A stretch of 64,000 nucleotides of DNA from Tragulus kanchil (GCA_022376925.1 JAIOJX010000005.1:92787001-92851000), one strand, 5' to 3'; shown: positions 36,715 to 49,975, numbered from the stretch's first letter. The notes: generated by a model from the sequence alone, not told the origin. Made by a program: numbers and translations.

Positions 36715-37095
36715 TTCCCTAATGCATTTGAATCAGTTCTAATGAGGTGGATGAATCTAGAATTTACTATACAGAGTGAAGTATGTCAGAGAGAGAAAGA
36801 TCAATATTGTGTACTGATACATATATATGGAATCTAGAAAGATGGTGCTGATGGTGAGGCAGACCTGGAGAACAGTCTTATGGAAATTAGGGTGGAGGAG
36901 GGGAATACGCTGTGGAACTAGGGGATCTCAAACAAGGGCTCTGTGGCAACCTGGAGGGGTAGGATAGGGAGGGAGATGGGCGGGAGGTTCAGGATTTGGG
37001 GGGGACATGTGTATACCTATGCAGGATTCAAGTCAATGTGCGGCAGTAGACAACAAAGCTCTATAAAATTTTAAAAGAATAAAAAAAAAAAAAGA
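36715..37095 (+). mobile_element. L1 3' end, plus strand
   Basis: Carries the ORF2 tail remnant that ends in an HIYGI-type peptide, a G-rich 3' UTR and an A tail ending at about 37094. It is immediately followed by a CHR-like SINE fragment at 37096-37180. Confidence 0.7.
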
Positions 37096-37180
37096 TGTTA
37101 GTTCCCTGACCAGGGATCAAACCTGCCCCCTCAGCAGTGAAATATGCAGTCCTAACCACTGGACAGCCAGGGAATTCCCA
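37096..37180 (-). mobile_element. CHR-like SINE fragment, minus strand
   Basis: Short fragment with TTCCCTGACCAGGGATCAAA and CACTGGACAGCCAGGGAATT, directly after the A tail of an L1 3' end. Confidence 0.65.
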
Positions 37181-37566
37181 AGGACTACATTTCATTTTTT
37201 CAAGAAAAATGAAAATAGCTATTAGGATACTGAAATGACCAATGATTATTTTCCCTTGTAAAAGTTCCCCTTGTATTGCTTTTTAAATTTCTATAGTTAA
37301 AAATGTGTACTCTTAAGCCAATTCATACTATATTAAACAGATGTCTATTACACCTGACTTAATAGGAGAAAACCAAATGCATTCTGAGCCTACCGTGCAG
37401 TAATAAAGACAGTCTACCCCCTCCAAAGAAGTATATAAGTTTGTCCTCTTCCCCCAAGTTCCTTGCAACAAGCCACTGTAAACATGTGCTAGCTAAAAAT
37501 TATGCTCCTAGACTGTTTCAAGGCAGTTTAATGGTTTAATGCTTCAAGGTAGAGAATGATGTAATG
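37181..37566. other. Intronic stretch with no recognised feature
   Basis: Unique AT-rich sequence between a CHR-like fragment and a Bov-A SINE; no coding signal. Confidence 0.45.
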
Positions 37567-37772
37567 CTAGGTGCCACTTGTGGTAAAGAACCCACTTGCC
37601 AATGCAGGAGACATAAGAGATGCTGGTTTGATCCCTGGGTCGTAAAGATCCCCTGGAGAAAGGAATGGCACCCAGCCCAGTATTCTTGCCTGGAGAATTT
37701 CAAGGACAGAGGAGCCTGATGGGCTACAATCCATGAGATCACAAACAGTCAGACATGACTGAAGTGACTTAG
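37567..37772 (+). mobile_element. Bov-A type SINE, plus strand
   Basis: Contains AAAGAACCCACTTGCCAATG, GATCCCCTGGAGAAAGGAAT and TGGGCTACAATCCATGAGAT, ending in GTCAGACATGACTGAAGTGA. Confidence 0.87.
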
Positions 37773-38239
37773 CACGCATGCACACTAAGTTCAAGGACGC
37801 TGGGCTGTGTTCAAGGGTAAAGGGAATCAAAGAAAGAAAAGGATATAAATCTCTTTTTGTTTTATTTGATTCTCAGGCATGCTAATCATGTTATGATAAA
37901 CATCAAACTTTTCAATGAAAGAAACAAATAGAACTCTCTCAACTGGTCATTCAATTATTTCCTAATCTCTCACAACCACTAACTCAAATAAGCCTGATTT
38001 GGGGACCACAGTTACAAGAAGCAGACAGCCTACCAATCTATTGTCTCTTCTGCCTAGCCCGTGAATCTCTCCAGAAAATATTTTTGCAAGTTTAACAAAA
38101 GCCTTAAAAATGTCTATTTCATTTGTGCTAAAATTTCACTAGTAAGAATTTTTCCTTTGAGAATAATTAAGAAAAAAAAAAGGTTTTCAGGCAAAAACTC
38201 TTCAGGGCAGCAGTATTAACACTCATCAGCTGTCAATTC

Positions 38240-38640
38240 TTGAGAATCACACTACATCTGACACTGGTACATGCTTGATAAACAGTATTTTTAACCCTCA
38301 CAACCTAAAAATTATATTTATCCCATTTTAGAGATGAGAAGACAGAGGCTCAGAGAAATTACTAACTTGCCCAGGCCACCCAACCAATGGGCTTTCCTGG
38401 TGGCTCAGTGGCAAAGAATCCGCCTACCAATGCAGGAGACTTGTGTTCAGACCCTGGGTCAGGAAGATCCCCTGGAGGAGGAAATGACAACCCATTCCAG
38501 CATACTTGTCTGGGAAATCCCACCAACAGAGGAGCCTGGAGGGTTATAGCCGATGGGGTCGCAAAGCTTAGTCAGACACAATTTAGTGATTAAAGAATAA
38601 CACAATCAATAAATGACAGAGCGAGGACCTAAATCTGGGA
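38240..38640 (+). mobile_element. MIR SINE split by a Bov-A insertion
   Basis: The left part (TATCCCATTTTAGAGATGAG, then AACTTGCCCAGGCCACC) ends at about 38388. The right part resumes at about 38600 with AAATGACAGAGCGAGGACCT. The interrupting SINE occupies 38389-38592. Confidence 0.78.
38389..38592 (+). mobile_element. Bov-A type SINE inserted into a MIR, copy A
   Basis: Begins GGCTTTCCTGGTGGCTCAGT and ends in CTTAGTCAGACACAATTTAG. MIR sequence continues on both sides, so the insertion is nested. TD14 starts inside it; the partial second copy at 39511-39697 is missing bases near the joint. Confidence 0.87.
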
Positions 38641-40592
38641 CAATTTGAGTAGAAACATTAGATTTCTCACACTGAATGGCCACCTAAAAATGTTATAAAA
38701 TATCATAAAGCGAAAGTGTTACTTGCTCTGTCCTGACTCTTTGTGACCCCATGGACTCTAGCCCACCAGGCTCCTCTGTTCATGGAATTCTCCAGGCAAG
38801 AATACTGCAGTGGGTGGTCATTCCCTTTTCCAAGGGATCCTCCTGACCCAGGGATCAAACCTGGGCTTGATCTGAATTGCAGGCAGATTCTTGACCATCT
38901 GAACCAAAAACATCATAATGTTTTAAGCAAATCATGGTATGTCAAGGTAATATTATAGAAGTCTTTAAAATCATGTCCTTCAAGAATCTTTAATGAGATT
39001 GAAAATACCCATGATGCAAAGTTAAGTGAAAAAGACGGGAAGTATGAACCTAGTTTAAAACTTAAGGGATACAAGGCACATAATATCTATCTTGGCTCTG
39101 TCTGCCCCACCACCCCAAAGCCAATACTGTAACTGACATATAGCAAGAACTCAATATCTGTAGGTAAAACAAATTATGCATAAGCACAGTTTTGAAAGAC
39201 CAGGAAAAATTACCCAAAATGTTATCAGTGGTTATTGCTGGATTCTAGACTAGGGGTGACTTTTGGTTTTCCTTTTTCACATCTGTTTGTATTTTCAAAT
39301 ATTCTGTAGGTATTACTTCATAATCTGAAACACAATGGATAATTTTCAGGTCTTATGTTTAAGCATCTTCCTATACAAGAAATGCATTTAAGCTCCAGAT
39401 CAACTCAATACACAGACTAATACCTGACTTATCTTATTGACTGTAACAGAAAAACTACCTCAGAGCTAAAAAGTGATCATTATCTTTTACTAGACGGGGA
39501 AAGGGGGGCCCTCAGTGGCAAAGAATGCCTACCAATGCAGGAGACTTGTGTTCAGACCCTGGGTCAGGAAGATCCCTGGAGGAGGAAATGACAACCCATT
39601 CCAGCATACTTGTCTGGGAAATCCCACCAACAGAGGAGCCTGGAGGGTTATAGCCGATGGGGTCGCAAAGCTTAGTCAGACACAATTTAGTGATTAAAGA
39701 ATAACACAATCAATAAATGACAGAGCGAGGACCTAAATCTGGGACAATTTGAGTAGAAACATTAGATTTCTCACACTGAATGGCCACCTAAAAATGTTAT
39801 AAAATATCATAAAGCGAAAGTGTTACTTGCTCTGTCCTGACTCTTTGTGACCCCATGGACTCTAGCCCACCAGGCTCCTCTGTTCATGGAATTCTCCAGG
39901 CAAGAATACTGCAGTGGGTGGTCATTCCCTTTTCCAAGGGATCCTCCTGACCCAGGGATCAAACCTGGGCTTGATCTGAATTGCAGGCAGATTCTTGACC
40001 ATCTGAACCAAAAACATCATAATGTTTTAAGCAAATCATGGTATGTCAAGGTAATATTATAGAAGTCTTTAAAATCATGTCCTTCAAGAATCTTTAATGA
40101 GATTGAAAATACCCATGATGCAAAGTTAAGTGAAAAAGACGGGAAGTATGAACCTAGTTTAAAACTTAAGGGATACAAGGCACATAATATCTATCTTGGC
40201 TCTGTCTGCCCCACCACCCCAAAGCCAATACTGTAACTGACATATAGCAAGAACTCAATATCTGTAGGTAAAACAAATTATGCATAAGCACAGTTTTGAA
40301 AGACCAGGAAAAATTACCCAAAATGTTATCAGTGGTTATTGCTGGATTCTAGACTAGGGGTGACTTTTGGTTTTCCTTTTTCACATCTGTTTGTATTTTC
40401 AAATATTCTGTAGGTATTACTTCATAATCTGAAACACAATGGATAATTTTCAGGTCTTATGTTTAAGCATCTTCCTATACAAGAAATGCATTTAAGCTCC
40501 AGATCAACTCAATACACAGACTAATACCTGACTTATCTTATTGACTGTAACAGAAAAACTACCTCAGAGCTAAAAAGTGATCATTATCTTTT
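38404..40592. repeat. Tandem duplication TD14
   Basis: Copy A 38404-39488, copy B 39511-40592, offset 1107 falling to 1104; filler 39489-39510 is G-rich and looks like a corrupted SINE head. The first 60 bases of B have several small deletions. Confidence 0.97.
38713..38905 (-). mobile_element. Bov-A type SINE, minus strand, copy A
   Basis: Contains CCCATGGACTCTAGCCCACC, CTCCAGGCAAGAATACTGCA and CCCAGGGATCAAACCTGGGC. Second copy at 39817-40009 through TD14. Confidence 0.85.
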
Positions 40593-40793
40593 TATATGCC
40601 AGCATCATAAATGAGAACTGGATTTAATATGTGTTCCAAATATTAATGTTTTCAACACAGTTATTAGTAGTTTATTAGGCAATAAATGGATTTATAAATG
40701 TATAACATCCACAAAATGTTTCTAGTAATGCTTTGTGCATTTTGGATACTAAATGCTGGTGTCACAGGGATTAAAAATCAAATGTGGCAGCTC

Positions 40794-41033
40794 GGCTTCC
40801 CTGGTGGTCCAGCGGGTAAGGACACCACCTTGAAGTGCAAGGGGCACTGGTTCTATCCCTGGCCTGGGAAGATCCCATGTGCCACAGAGCAGCTGGACCG
40901 ATGTGTCCAACTACCGAGCCGGTGCTCTGCTGCAAGAGAGCACACTGCGATGGGAGGCCCACTCAGGCCAAAGAACAAAGATAAATAGATGAAAGACCAA
41001 TAGAAGTGGCCAAAAAAAAAAAAAAAAAAAACC
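40794..41033 (+). mobile_element. Lineage-specific SINE with target-site duplication, copy A
   Basis: Shorter member lacking part of the central region. ATCAAATGTGG is found at 40778-40788 and 41034-41044. The A tail is 18-19 bases here but shorter and interrupted in the TD15 copy at about 41929-42162. Confidence 0.88.
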
Positions 41034-41199
41034 ATCAAATGTGGTGGCCTTTGCAGCAAACAACAAGGGCTGTTTGCCAAGGTCATTCCAAAACATTGCA
41101 AATGCTATTACAGATTAGAATTAAAATGCTATCTCATCCCAGGTAGCTGATTAAGTATTTTTAAAAAGGAGTATTTATAGTCATTATTATCCCATATAT

Positions 41200-41362
41200 T
41201 TTTTAAATACTTATTTTTATTTATTTATTTGGCTGCACCAGGTCTTAGCTCCAGCATGTAGGATCTTCAGTTGTGACATGTAGGATCTAGTTTCCCAACC
41301 AGGGGTCAAACCTAGGCCCCCTGCATTGGGAGCTCAGTCTCAGACCACCAGGGAAGCATCCC
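41200..41362 (-). mobile_element. CHR-like SINE, minus strand, copy A
   Basis: Contains GGCTGCACCAGGTCTTAGCT and the head end CAGACCACCAGGGAAGC. Second copy at about 42330-42487 through TD15. Confidence 0.7.
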
Positions 41363-42755
41363 CACCCCCACCCCAGTATTTTTAAATAACTAAATTTTTA
41401 AATAAACAGAATAAACCAAGGATGAGCTAACTGGTATTTTTATTAGCTCATCATTCTGGACAATTTCAAACAGCCAAATATGGCACAAATCTGATGATAA
41501 TTCTATTATCAAATGGCCTCCAAAATGACTTCATTTTCTAAACAAATCCTGCCTTCACTGGCCAGATGCTATTGCAGTAACCACTCCTGAGAAAACCCTA
41601 AAGGGCAAAAGGATGGACTACATTGAATGCTTTCCAGATCAACTCAATACACAGACTAATACCTGACTTATCTTATTGACTGTAACAGAAAAACTACCTC
41701 AGAGCTAAAAAGTGATCATTATCTTTTTATATGCCAGCATCATAAATGAGAACTGGATTTAATATGTGTTCCAAATATTAATGTTTTCAACACAGTTATT
41801 AGTAGTTTATTAGGCAATAAATGGATTTATAAATGTATAACATCCACAAAATGTTTCTAGTAATGCTTTGTGCATTTTGGATACTAAATGCTGGTGTCAC
41901 AGGGATTAAAAATCAAATGTGGCAGCTCGGCTTCCCTGGTGGTCCAGCGGGTAAGGACACCACCTTGAAGTGCAAGGGGCACTGGTTCTATCCCTGGCCT
42001 GGGAAGATCCCATGTGCCACAGAGCAGCTGGACCGATGTGTCCAACTACCGAGCCGGTGCTCTGCTGCAAGAGAGCACACTGCGATGGGAGGCCCACTCA
42101 GGCCAAAGAACAAAGATAAATAGATGAAAGACCAATAGAAGTGGCCAAAGAAAAAAAAACCATCAAATGTGGTGGCCTTTGCAGCAAACAACAAGGGCTG
42201 TTTGCCAAGGTCATTCCAAAACATTGCAAATGCTATTACAGATTAGAATTAAAATGCTATCTCATCCCAGGTAGCTGATTAAGTATTTTTAAAAAGGAGT
42301 ATTTATAGTCATTATTATCCCATATATTTTTTAAATACTTATTTTTATTTATTTATTTGGCTGCACCAGGTCTTAGCTCCAGCATGTAGGATCTTCAGTT
42401 GTGACATGTAGGATCTAGTTTCCCAACCAGGGGTCAAACCTAGGCCCCCTGCATTGGGAGCTCAGTCTCAGACCACCAGGGAAGCATCCCCACCCCCACC
42501 CCAGTATTTTTAAATAACTAAATTTTTAAATAAACAGAATAAACCAAGGATGAGCTAACTGGTATTTTTATTAGCTCATCATTCTGGACAATTTCAAACA
42601 GCCAAATATGGCACAAATCTGATGATAATTCTATTATCAAATGGCCTCCAAAATGACTTCATTTTCTAAACAAATCCTGCCTTCACTGGCCAGATGCTAT
42701 TGCAGTAACCACTCCTGAGAAAACCCTAAAGGGCAAAAGGATGGACTACATTGAA

Positions 42756-44164
42756 CTGGTCTATTCTAAAAGTAACTTGAGATATGTGGTGGGTGGGAAG
42801 GAAAAGGGAGAAGGGAAACGATATCTTAGAGTAATAAAAGGTAAAATGGGGATAGGTGGACTGGGAGTTTGACAACGTGTGGCAGTAACAAGAAAACTCT
42901 CCTAAAAATTAAATTAAATTTAAAAAACTAATAAGACAAACTTAAAAAAAAAAAAAGGTAAAATGGATGTGTTATGTTGTATAATTTTCAATGAAAAAAA
43001 AAAAAAAAATCACAGGACAGGTTGAAATGAGTGGAGGGGGAAAGATAGTTTCAGTACTTAGAGGCCCTAGGTCCTGTCTGTAAATGGAATGTAAACACAA
43101 GAACTGCTTTACCTGATCAAAGGTATTTTCTCTTTGCTAACTACGTTTATTCCTGGACTATGCCAAAAGGAAATTCTACCAACATAGACATTACCAAATA
43201 ATCTAGATTTCCAGGGTTATCAATGCAGGCCAAAGTTTCTGATACAGGTAAGCTTCTACATCAGGAAAAGCCTGGAGTTTCTGTCACAGTGCCCTCTGAT
43301 TTTTCCCTTATGGGGAAACTACAGGTTGGATCATCGAATCCATTTAGATTCCCTTCTTCCTTGCCTCCTTCTACAAGAGGCTGGAGATGAAGCTGCTTTC
43401 CCAGAATCTCTTATAGCAAAGAGTGGCCAAAGAAATACAGTTCAAAGAAAGAAAACTCTTCGTCACATAAAAATGCAAAATCTTAAATAAAATTCCTCTT
43501 CCCTGCAGAGCCCCACAGGCGCATCTCAAGGTAGAGTCCTGGCCAGACTGCACCAATGATACCACAAGCTATCAGCTGGGACGGCAAAGGTCAGGGAGAA
43601 AAGTTGCTCGGCTCCCTGAAGCCCACAAGCAGCTCTTGGGGCCTCAACCTCTCAGTCCCAGATTTTTTGTTTGGGCAAGAAAATAACTCCCTGGCTTGCT
43701 TAAGCCACTCTATCTCAGGTTTTCTGTTAGACGCACCCAGGCATTCCTGCCTGTCAAAATCATCGATAGGACAAACACTTGGTATATTTTAACTTATCAT
43801 TGATCAACTGAACCAAAACTCTGGAAGTCTTCACAGAGGTAAAACTGAGGGAGAGCACTGACTCCCTACCCCCATGTCACAGCATCTTCCTGGGACCCTG
43901 CAAAGGGCAAAGTTAGCACACCAACCCAGGGCAGCCCCACGGCAGTTCCCAAGCTCTTCACTGCCAGGCTCCACAACCTCTGATGTAGTTTTTTGTTTAG
44001 TTTATAAAACAATCTGCACCTTCAGTTCTGCCCTCTAACTCTACTACAGTTGTCCTAATAAACTACTCTGACTGGAGGAAGACTTCCACTGTGTGGAGGG
44101 GACTGGGGGGAGGCAGGTATTTATATGCAGTTGTTTTTTAAAATGAGAGAAAAAGAGAGATCAA
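42756..44164. other. Intronic stretch, mostly unique
   Basis: 42775-42960 has a G-rich body and an A-rich tail that recall an L1 3' end, but weakly. 43000-44160 is unique and somewhat richer in GC, with no convincing exon; the frame at 43556-43792 (78 codons) has no recognisable homology. Confidence 0.4.
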
Positions 44165-44275
44165 TCTTTGGTGGTCCAACGGTTAAGACTTTTCAGTGCA
44201 GGGGACCCGTGTTCCATCCCTGGCCAGGGAGGTAGGATTCCATTTGCCTCGGGCCAAAAATAAAAAATAAAAAAA
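44165..44275 (+). mobile_element. CHR-like SINE, plus strand
   Basis: Begins TTTGGTGGTCCAACGGTTAA, continues through CATCCCTGGCCAGGGA, and is followed by A-rich sequence. Diverged; not within a duplicated block. Confidence 0.7.
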
Positions 44276-44429
44276 TAGAAACAATACTGTAACAAATCCA
44301 ATAAAGACTTTAAAAATGGTCCACATCAAAAAAAAAAAATCTTAAAAAAAAATACTGGCAAGCATTTGCTTTCTAAAAGTGCTTTGAAAACCTTATAAAT
44401 CACGGGGCACAGGGCTGCTGCCACTGCTG

Positions 44430-44575
44430 TAGTAACACTGACCAAACACTGTGTGCCTGGCCTTGGGCTCAGCATTTCACCTGCATCATCTCGTTCTGTG
44501 CTCACAATATCCCTGGGAGACAGGATTGTCACGGCACCCATTTTATAATAGGCGAGCAAATAGAAAACTTCAGGC
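44430..44575 (+). mobile_element. MIR SINE
   Basis: Contains GACCAAACACTGTGTGCCTG, CATCATCTCGTTCTGTGCTC and CACCCATTTTATAATAGGCG. Strongly decayed. Confidence 0.7.
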
Positions 44576-45004
44576 CCAACATTTTGTTTGAAAAAGTCTC
44601 TTTGCAGACACCAATGAATGACAAGTTCAGAGACACTTCATCAGAGAATAACTGATTTTGAGGCTAGTCTTTAGGATAAATAACAGAAGTAACTGTTTAA
44701 GGAATGAAAAATTCTCAAGGCAAGAACCATCACAGCTAAAAAGAGTGCAAAGACCTCTCATCCTACACAAAATCTAAAACTATACACTTGTGTCCAAACA
44801 CAGCTTTACTCAGTATGGACCCATGCACCTTTACAAGGGGCTAATAGACTTGGGTACATTATGAGCTACCAGGAAGGTAAATAATAATATTTAGGTGGCT
44901 GTGAACCTTCATTTATCATAAGACCATTTAATTAATTTTTCAGTATACTTTATTTTCATTTCAATAGAAGAATGTGCATTTTATGAACTATGGCTTATAA
45001 TGAA

Positions 45005-45245
45005 CATGGTTATCAGTGATCTATTCAGCACTTCCTATGTGGCCAGTGCTGTGATGTTTTACGTACATCTTTTTTTTTTTTCTCTTATAATAACCACCAC
45101 AGGATGCAGGCGTGATGATTAACACCCATTTTCAGAAACAGGCTGCAGGTAATGAATTTTCCCAACTCCCTAAAGGTAAGATCAAGATCAAGATCAAGAC
45201 TCAAATCTTGACTCTCTGGTCAAGAGCCCTTTGCTTTCAACCATT
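45005..45245 (+). mobile_element. MIR SINE with a hexamer repeat, copy A
   Basis: MIR-like from CACTTCCTATGTGGCCAGTG to CCCATTTTCAGAAACAGGCT, followed by four tandem ATCAAG units near 45180-45203 and a decayed end. Second copy at about 46098-46332 through TD16, in which the stretch near the joint is shorter. Confidence 0.7.
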
Positions 45246-45534
45246 AAGTTTCATAAAGTTATTAGATCTGTTCTTACTGTTTATTAACTTTAATAAAGCC
45301 TCAGCTAGAAAACTCTATTCAGTCTAGCTCTTATTTATTTTCATTTTCAACACCACTCCATTTTCATACATTTTGACTTCATCTCTCTCCCTACTCACAC
45401 AAAAGCATCTGAAAAGTTATTATCTATTTACCAAATCATAAGACAATCTTCATTAAAGTTTGCCAAATTAATAAGATATGAAATTACATAACGGCTTCTC
45501 CTACTTTTAGTCAACTATATGATCAGCTATTTCA

Positions 45535-45662
45535 TGTTTTATTTCAATTTTTTTGGTTGTACCATGTGGCATATAGGATGTTAGGTCCTCAACTAGGGCT
45601 CAAACCAATGCCCCCTGTATTAGAAGCATAAAGTCTTAACCATTGGAGCTTCAGGGAAGTCT
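45535..45662 (-). mobile_element. CHR-like SINE, minus strand, copy A
   Basis: Contains TGTACCATGTGGCATATAGG and CTTAACCATTGGAGCTTCAG. Second copy at about 46628-46748 through TD16. Confidence 0.7.
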
Positions 45663-46797
45663 CCAAACATGGTTTTTAAAGTCTTTAACAACAGTATCCT
45701 AAAAACTCACCACATATCAACCTCAACTTATGAAAACAGGCCAGTATCCCACCCACCACCAACACTTCTTTCTATGATAATGTATAAAGGATTGCAAACT
45801 CTGAAAATGCATTTAAGTCTAAATTTTAGGTAAGAGTTATTAATTGTATGGCATGTATATATGTTTTTCAATATAAAAGAAAAGTATAATCATAATATGT
45901 AAAACAATCCCAAAAGAAAAAGGCTAAAATGAACAGATTCTATATATGTCTCAGGACACTGGCCAACACCAAGGTTATATTTCTGACTCTTCTGTCCCAT
46001 TTATTTCTGATATTCTCCCAGACCTTTGCTCTAGACCTCTCCTCTCTCTCTTTATAAACCATAACTCAAATTAAATTGAACTATGGCTTATAATGAACAT
46101 GGTTATCAGTGATCTATTCAGCACTTCCTATGTGGCCAGTGCTGTGATGTTTCGACATCTTTTTTTTTCTCTTATAATAACCACCACAGGATGCAGGCGT
46201 GATGATTAACACCCATTTTCAGAAACAGGCTGCAGGTAATGAATTTTCCCAACTCCCTAAAGGTAAGATCAAGATCAAGATCAAGACTCAAATCTTGACT
46301 CTCTGGTCAAGAGCCCTTTGCTTTCAACCATTAAGTTTCATAAAGTTATTAGATCTGTTCTTACTGTTTATTAACTTTAATAAAGCCTCAGCTAGAAAAC
46401 TCTATTCAGTCTAGCTCTTATTTATTTTCATTTTCAACACCACTCCATTTTCATACATTTTGACTTCATCTCTCTCCTACTCACACAAAAGCATCTGAAA
46501 AGTTATTATCTATTTACCAAATCATAAGACAATCTTCATTAAAGTTTGCCAAATTAATAAGATATGAAATTACATAACGGCTTCTCCTACTTTTAGTCAA
46601 CTATATGATCAGCTATTTCATGTTTTATTTCAATTTTTTTGGTTGTACCATGTGGCATATAGGATGTTAGGTCCTCAACTAGGGCTCAAACCAATGCCCC
46701 CTGTATTAGAAGCATAAAGTCTTAACCATTGGAGCTTCAGGGAAGTCTCCAAACATGGTTTTTAAAGTCTTTAACAACAGTATCCTAAAAACTCACC

Positions 46798-49065
46798 ACA
46801 TATCAACCTCAACTTATGAAAACAGGCCAGTATCCCACCCACCACCAACACTTCTTTCTATGATAATGTATAAAGGATTGCAAACTCTGAAAATGCATTT
46901 AAGTCTAAATTTTAGGTAAGAGTTATTAATTGTATGGCATGTATATATGTTTTTCAATATAAAAGAAAAGTATAATCATAATATGTAAAACAATCCCAAA
47001 AGAAAAAGGCTAAAATGAACAGATTCTATATATGTCTCAGGACACTGGCCAACACCAAGGTTATATTTCTGACTCTTCTGTCCCATTTATTTCTGATATT
47101 CTCCCAGACCTTTGCTCTAGACCTCTCCTCTCTCTCTTTATAAACCATAACTCAAATTAAATTGACTTAAATGAATCAATAATACTATCCCACATGAAGT
47201 ATGAAGTTTAAACTCTGAAGATCATATTAAGCAAATCAAGAACAATTTTTCTTCATTATTATAATGTTGTCCATGGTATCTATTCCAACAACCACCATCC
47301 TCATCAAAAACTTAAACTTGAAGATGAATTCCCATTTACAAAAATGTTGACTAATAAAATCAGTAATCTTTAACAAACAAAAATGTCATATACTCTGCAT
47401 AGCTGTTCCAAAGTAGTTATTAGCCCAAAAAAACAAAAGCAAACAATAAAAAGCTAGGGATTTTTTTCCTATATTTTTTCACCCTAGTGGATTTTCTGTA
47501 TACCAATTCCTTGGGGAGTCAATTATCATCCAAGAATGGCATTTCATTTCTGTAATCACTACCTTACTGCCCGTATTTTAAGCTGAATTTTTGGTCCATT
47601 GCGTAGAAGAATTTCTCTACTAATAAAAATGCAACCCATTAAAGATTAACTTACCCCCAGGACAGTCTCTCTGGAAACAAATTCCAAGCATTATAATCAC
47701 CAATTTGCACTATGTGAACTTAAAGGCAGAGAATCTTACTTGTCCTGAATTAAACTGGAAACCTGCACACATGTTAAGGCAACTATGTGAAGAAAAAGGC
47801 AAATTCAAATTCACAATAATCAGAAATTCAACAGGGAAAATACAGACTTTTCTTAAGTGGTACTTTTCAAACAAAAAACTTTCCACCCAGGATATCTCAC
47901 AATATTAGAATATTGGCGAAAATACAGATCTTAAGTGCTACATATCAACCCCCTTCAACTTATGAAAACAGGCCAGTATCCCACCCACCACCAACACTTC
48001 TTTCTATGATAATGTATAAAGGATTGCAAACTCTGAAAATGCATTTAAGTCTAAATTTTAGGTAAGAGTTATTAATTGTATGGCATGTATATATGTTTTT
48101 CAATATAAAAGAAAAGTATAATCATAATATGTAAAACAATCCCAAAAGAAAAAGGCTAAAATGAACAGATTCTATATATGTCTCAGGACACTGGCCAACA
48201 CCAAGGTTATATTTCTGACTCTTCTGTCCCATTTATTTCTGATATTCTCCCAGACCTTTGCTCTAGACCTCTCCTCTCTCTCTTTATAAACCATAACTCA
48301 AATTAAATTGACTTAAATGAATCAATAATACTATCCCACATGAAGTATGAAGTTTAAACTCTGAAGATCATATTAAGCAAATCAAGAACAATTTTTCTTC
48401 ATTATTATAATGTTGTCCATGGTATCTATTCCAACAACCACCATCCTCATCAAAAACTTAAACTTGAAGATGAATTCCCATTTACAAAAATGTTGACTAA
48501 TAAAATCAGTAATCTTTAACAAACAAAAATGTCATATACTCTGCATAGCTGTTCCAAAGTAGTTATTAGCCCAAAAAAACAAAAGCAAACAATAAAAAGC
48601 TAGGGATTTTTTTCCTATATTTTTTCACCCTAGTGGATTTTCTGTATACCAATTCCTTGGGGAGTCAATTATCATCCAAGAATGGCATTTCATTTCTGTA
48701 ATCACTACCTTACTGCCCGTATTTTAAGCTGAATTTTTGGTCCATTGCGTAGAAGAATTTCTCTACTAATAAAAATGCAACCCATTAAAGATTAACTTAC
48801 CCCCAGGACAGTCTCTCTGGAAACAAATTCCAAGCATTATAATCACCAATTTGCACTATGTGAACTTAAAGGCAGAGAATCTTACTTGTCCTGAATTAAA
48901 CTGGAAACCTGCACACATGTTAAGGCAACTATGTGAAGAAAAATGGCAAATTCAAATTCACAATAATCAGAAATTCAACAGGGAAAATACAGACTTTTCT
49001 TAAGTGGTACTTTTCAAACAAAAAACTTTCCACCCCAGGATATCTCACAATATTAGAATATTGGC
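46798..49065. repeat. Tandem duplication TD17
   Basis: Copy A 46798-47917, copy B 47940-49065, offset 1142-1148, filler 47918-47939. 46798-47165 is triplicated with TD16. Single-copy AT-rich content. Confidence 0.97.
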
Positions 49066-49249
49066 TGACTTTCCAAACTCCTACCTCATTCCCTATTTTA
49101 CTTCTGCAATTATGAAACTGCAACAATTTTTTGATCCCTAGATGTTTACATGTAAACTACTCTCAGAAATTGAGATAGCATTAGAAATCATTTAAATCTA
49201 TGCTACAGCATTTATTATTAATAATAATAAAAGCAACTGATATATATTA

Positions 49250-49480
49250 CACTGTTACCATTTACAAAATGGTATGGCAAGTTTTAGCTCATTAGGCATT
49301 ACCTCTTTTAATTCTCACAAAACTCTGAAGAAAACTCTTAAGAGTTTTAATACAAGTATCAGTCCCATTTTACAGACAGGCAATCTGAGACAGAGAGGTA
49401 TCCACAAACTATCCCAAGGTTCCACAGGGATTTGGACCTAACTCTGAGTGATTCCAGTTGCCCATACTTGCTTAAACCAC
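49250..49480 (+). mobile_element. MIR SINE, copy A
   Basis: Contains TTTAATTCTCACAAAACTCT, CCCATTTTACAGACAGGCAA and CAAGGTTCCACAGGGATTTG. Its right part, from 49357, is repeated from 50464 through TD18. Confidence 0.78.
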
Positions 49481-49559
49481 CTAGTATCAAGCTATGAGAC
49501 AGATGACTACATTTTGGTTCAGAAAACCAGTCTTATGCTTTATTCCATGGTGGTTCTCT

Positions 49560-49975
49560 ACAGCCTGTTGTACAGAGTGAAGTCAAAGCAAAACAAATAA
49601 CATTTATTAACACATATATATGGAAAATAGAAAAATGGTATTGATGAACCTATTTGCAGGGCAGGAGTAGAGATGCAGACACAGAGAACAGACTGGTAGA
49701 CACAGCAGAGGAAGAGGACAGGATGAACAGAGAGAGTAGCACTGAAACATACACCTTACCATGTGTAAAACAGACAGCAAGAGGGAAGCTGCTGTATAAT
49801 ACAGGGAGCCAGGGGGGTGGGATGGGGTCCTGGGTGAAAGGGACATTCAAGAGGGTGAGAACATGTATATGCATATTTATGGCTGATCCACACTGTTGTA
49901 TGGTAGAAACCAACACAACATTGTTAAGCAATTATCCTCCAATCTAAAACATGTTTAAAAAGAAAAAAACCATGG
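49560..49975 (+). mobile_element. L1 3' end, plus strand, copy A
   Basis: 3' UTR-type L1 sequence that ends in ACACAACATTGTTAAGCAAT and a short A-rich tail. The overlapping open frames on both strands (up to 97 codons) are chance frames inside this non-coding element. Confidence 0.7.

Larger units (their letters stand above)
40498..42755. repeat. Tandem duplication TD15
   Basis: Copy A 40498-41627, copy B 41633-42755, offset 1135 falling to 1128 at the SINE A tail. 40498-40592 is triplicated with TD14. Confidence 0.97.
44984..47165. repeat. Tandem duplication TD16
   Basis: Copy A 44984-46079, copy B 46077-47165, joined through three shared bases. The offset falls from 1093 to 1086 because bases are lost in B around 46150-46165, close to the joint. 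Confidence 0.97.
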
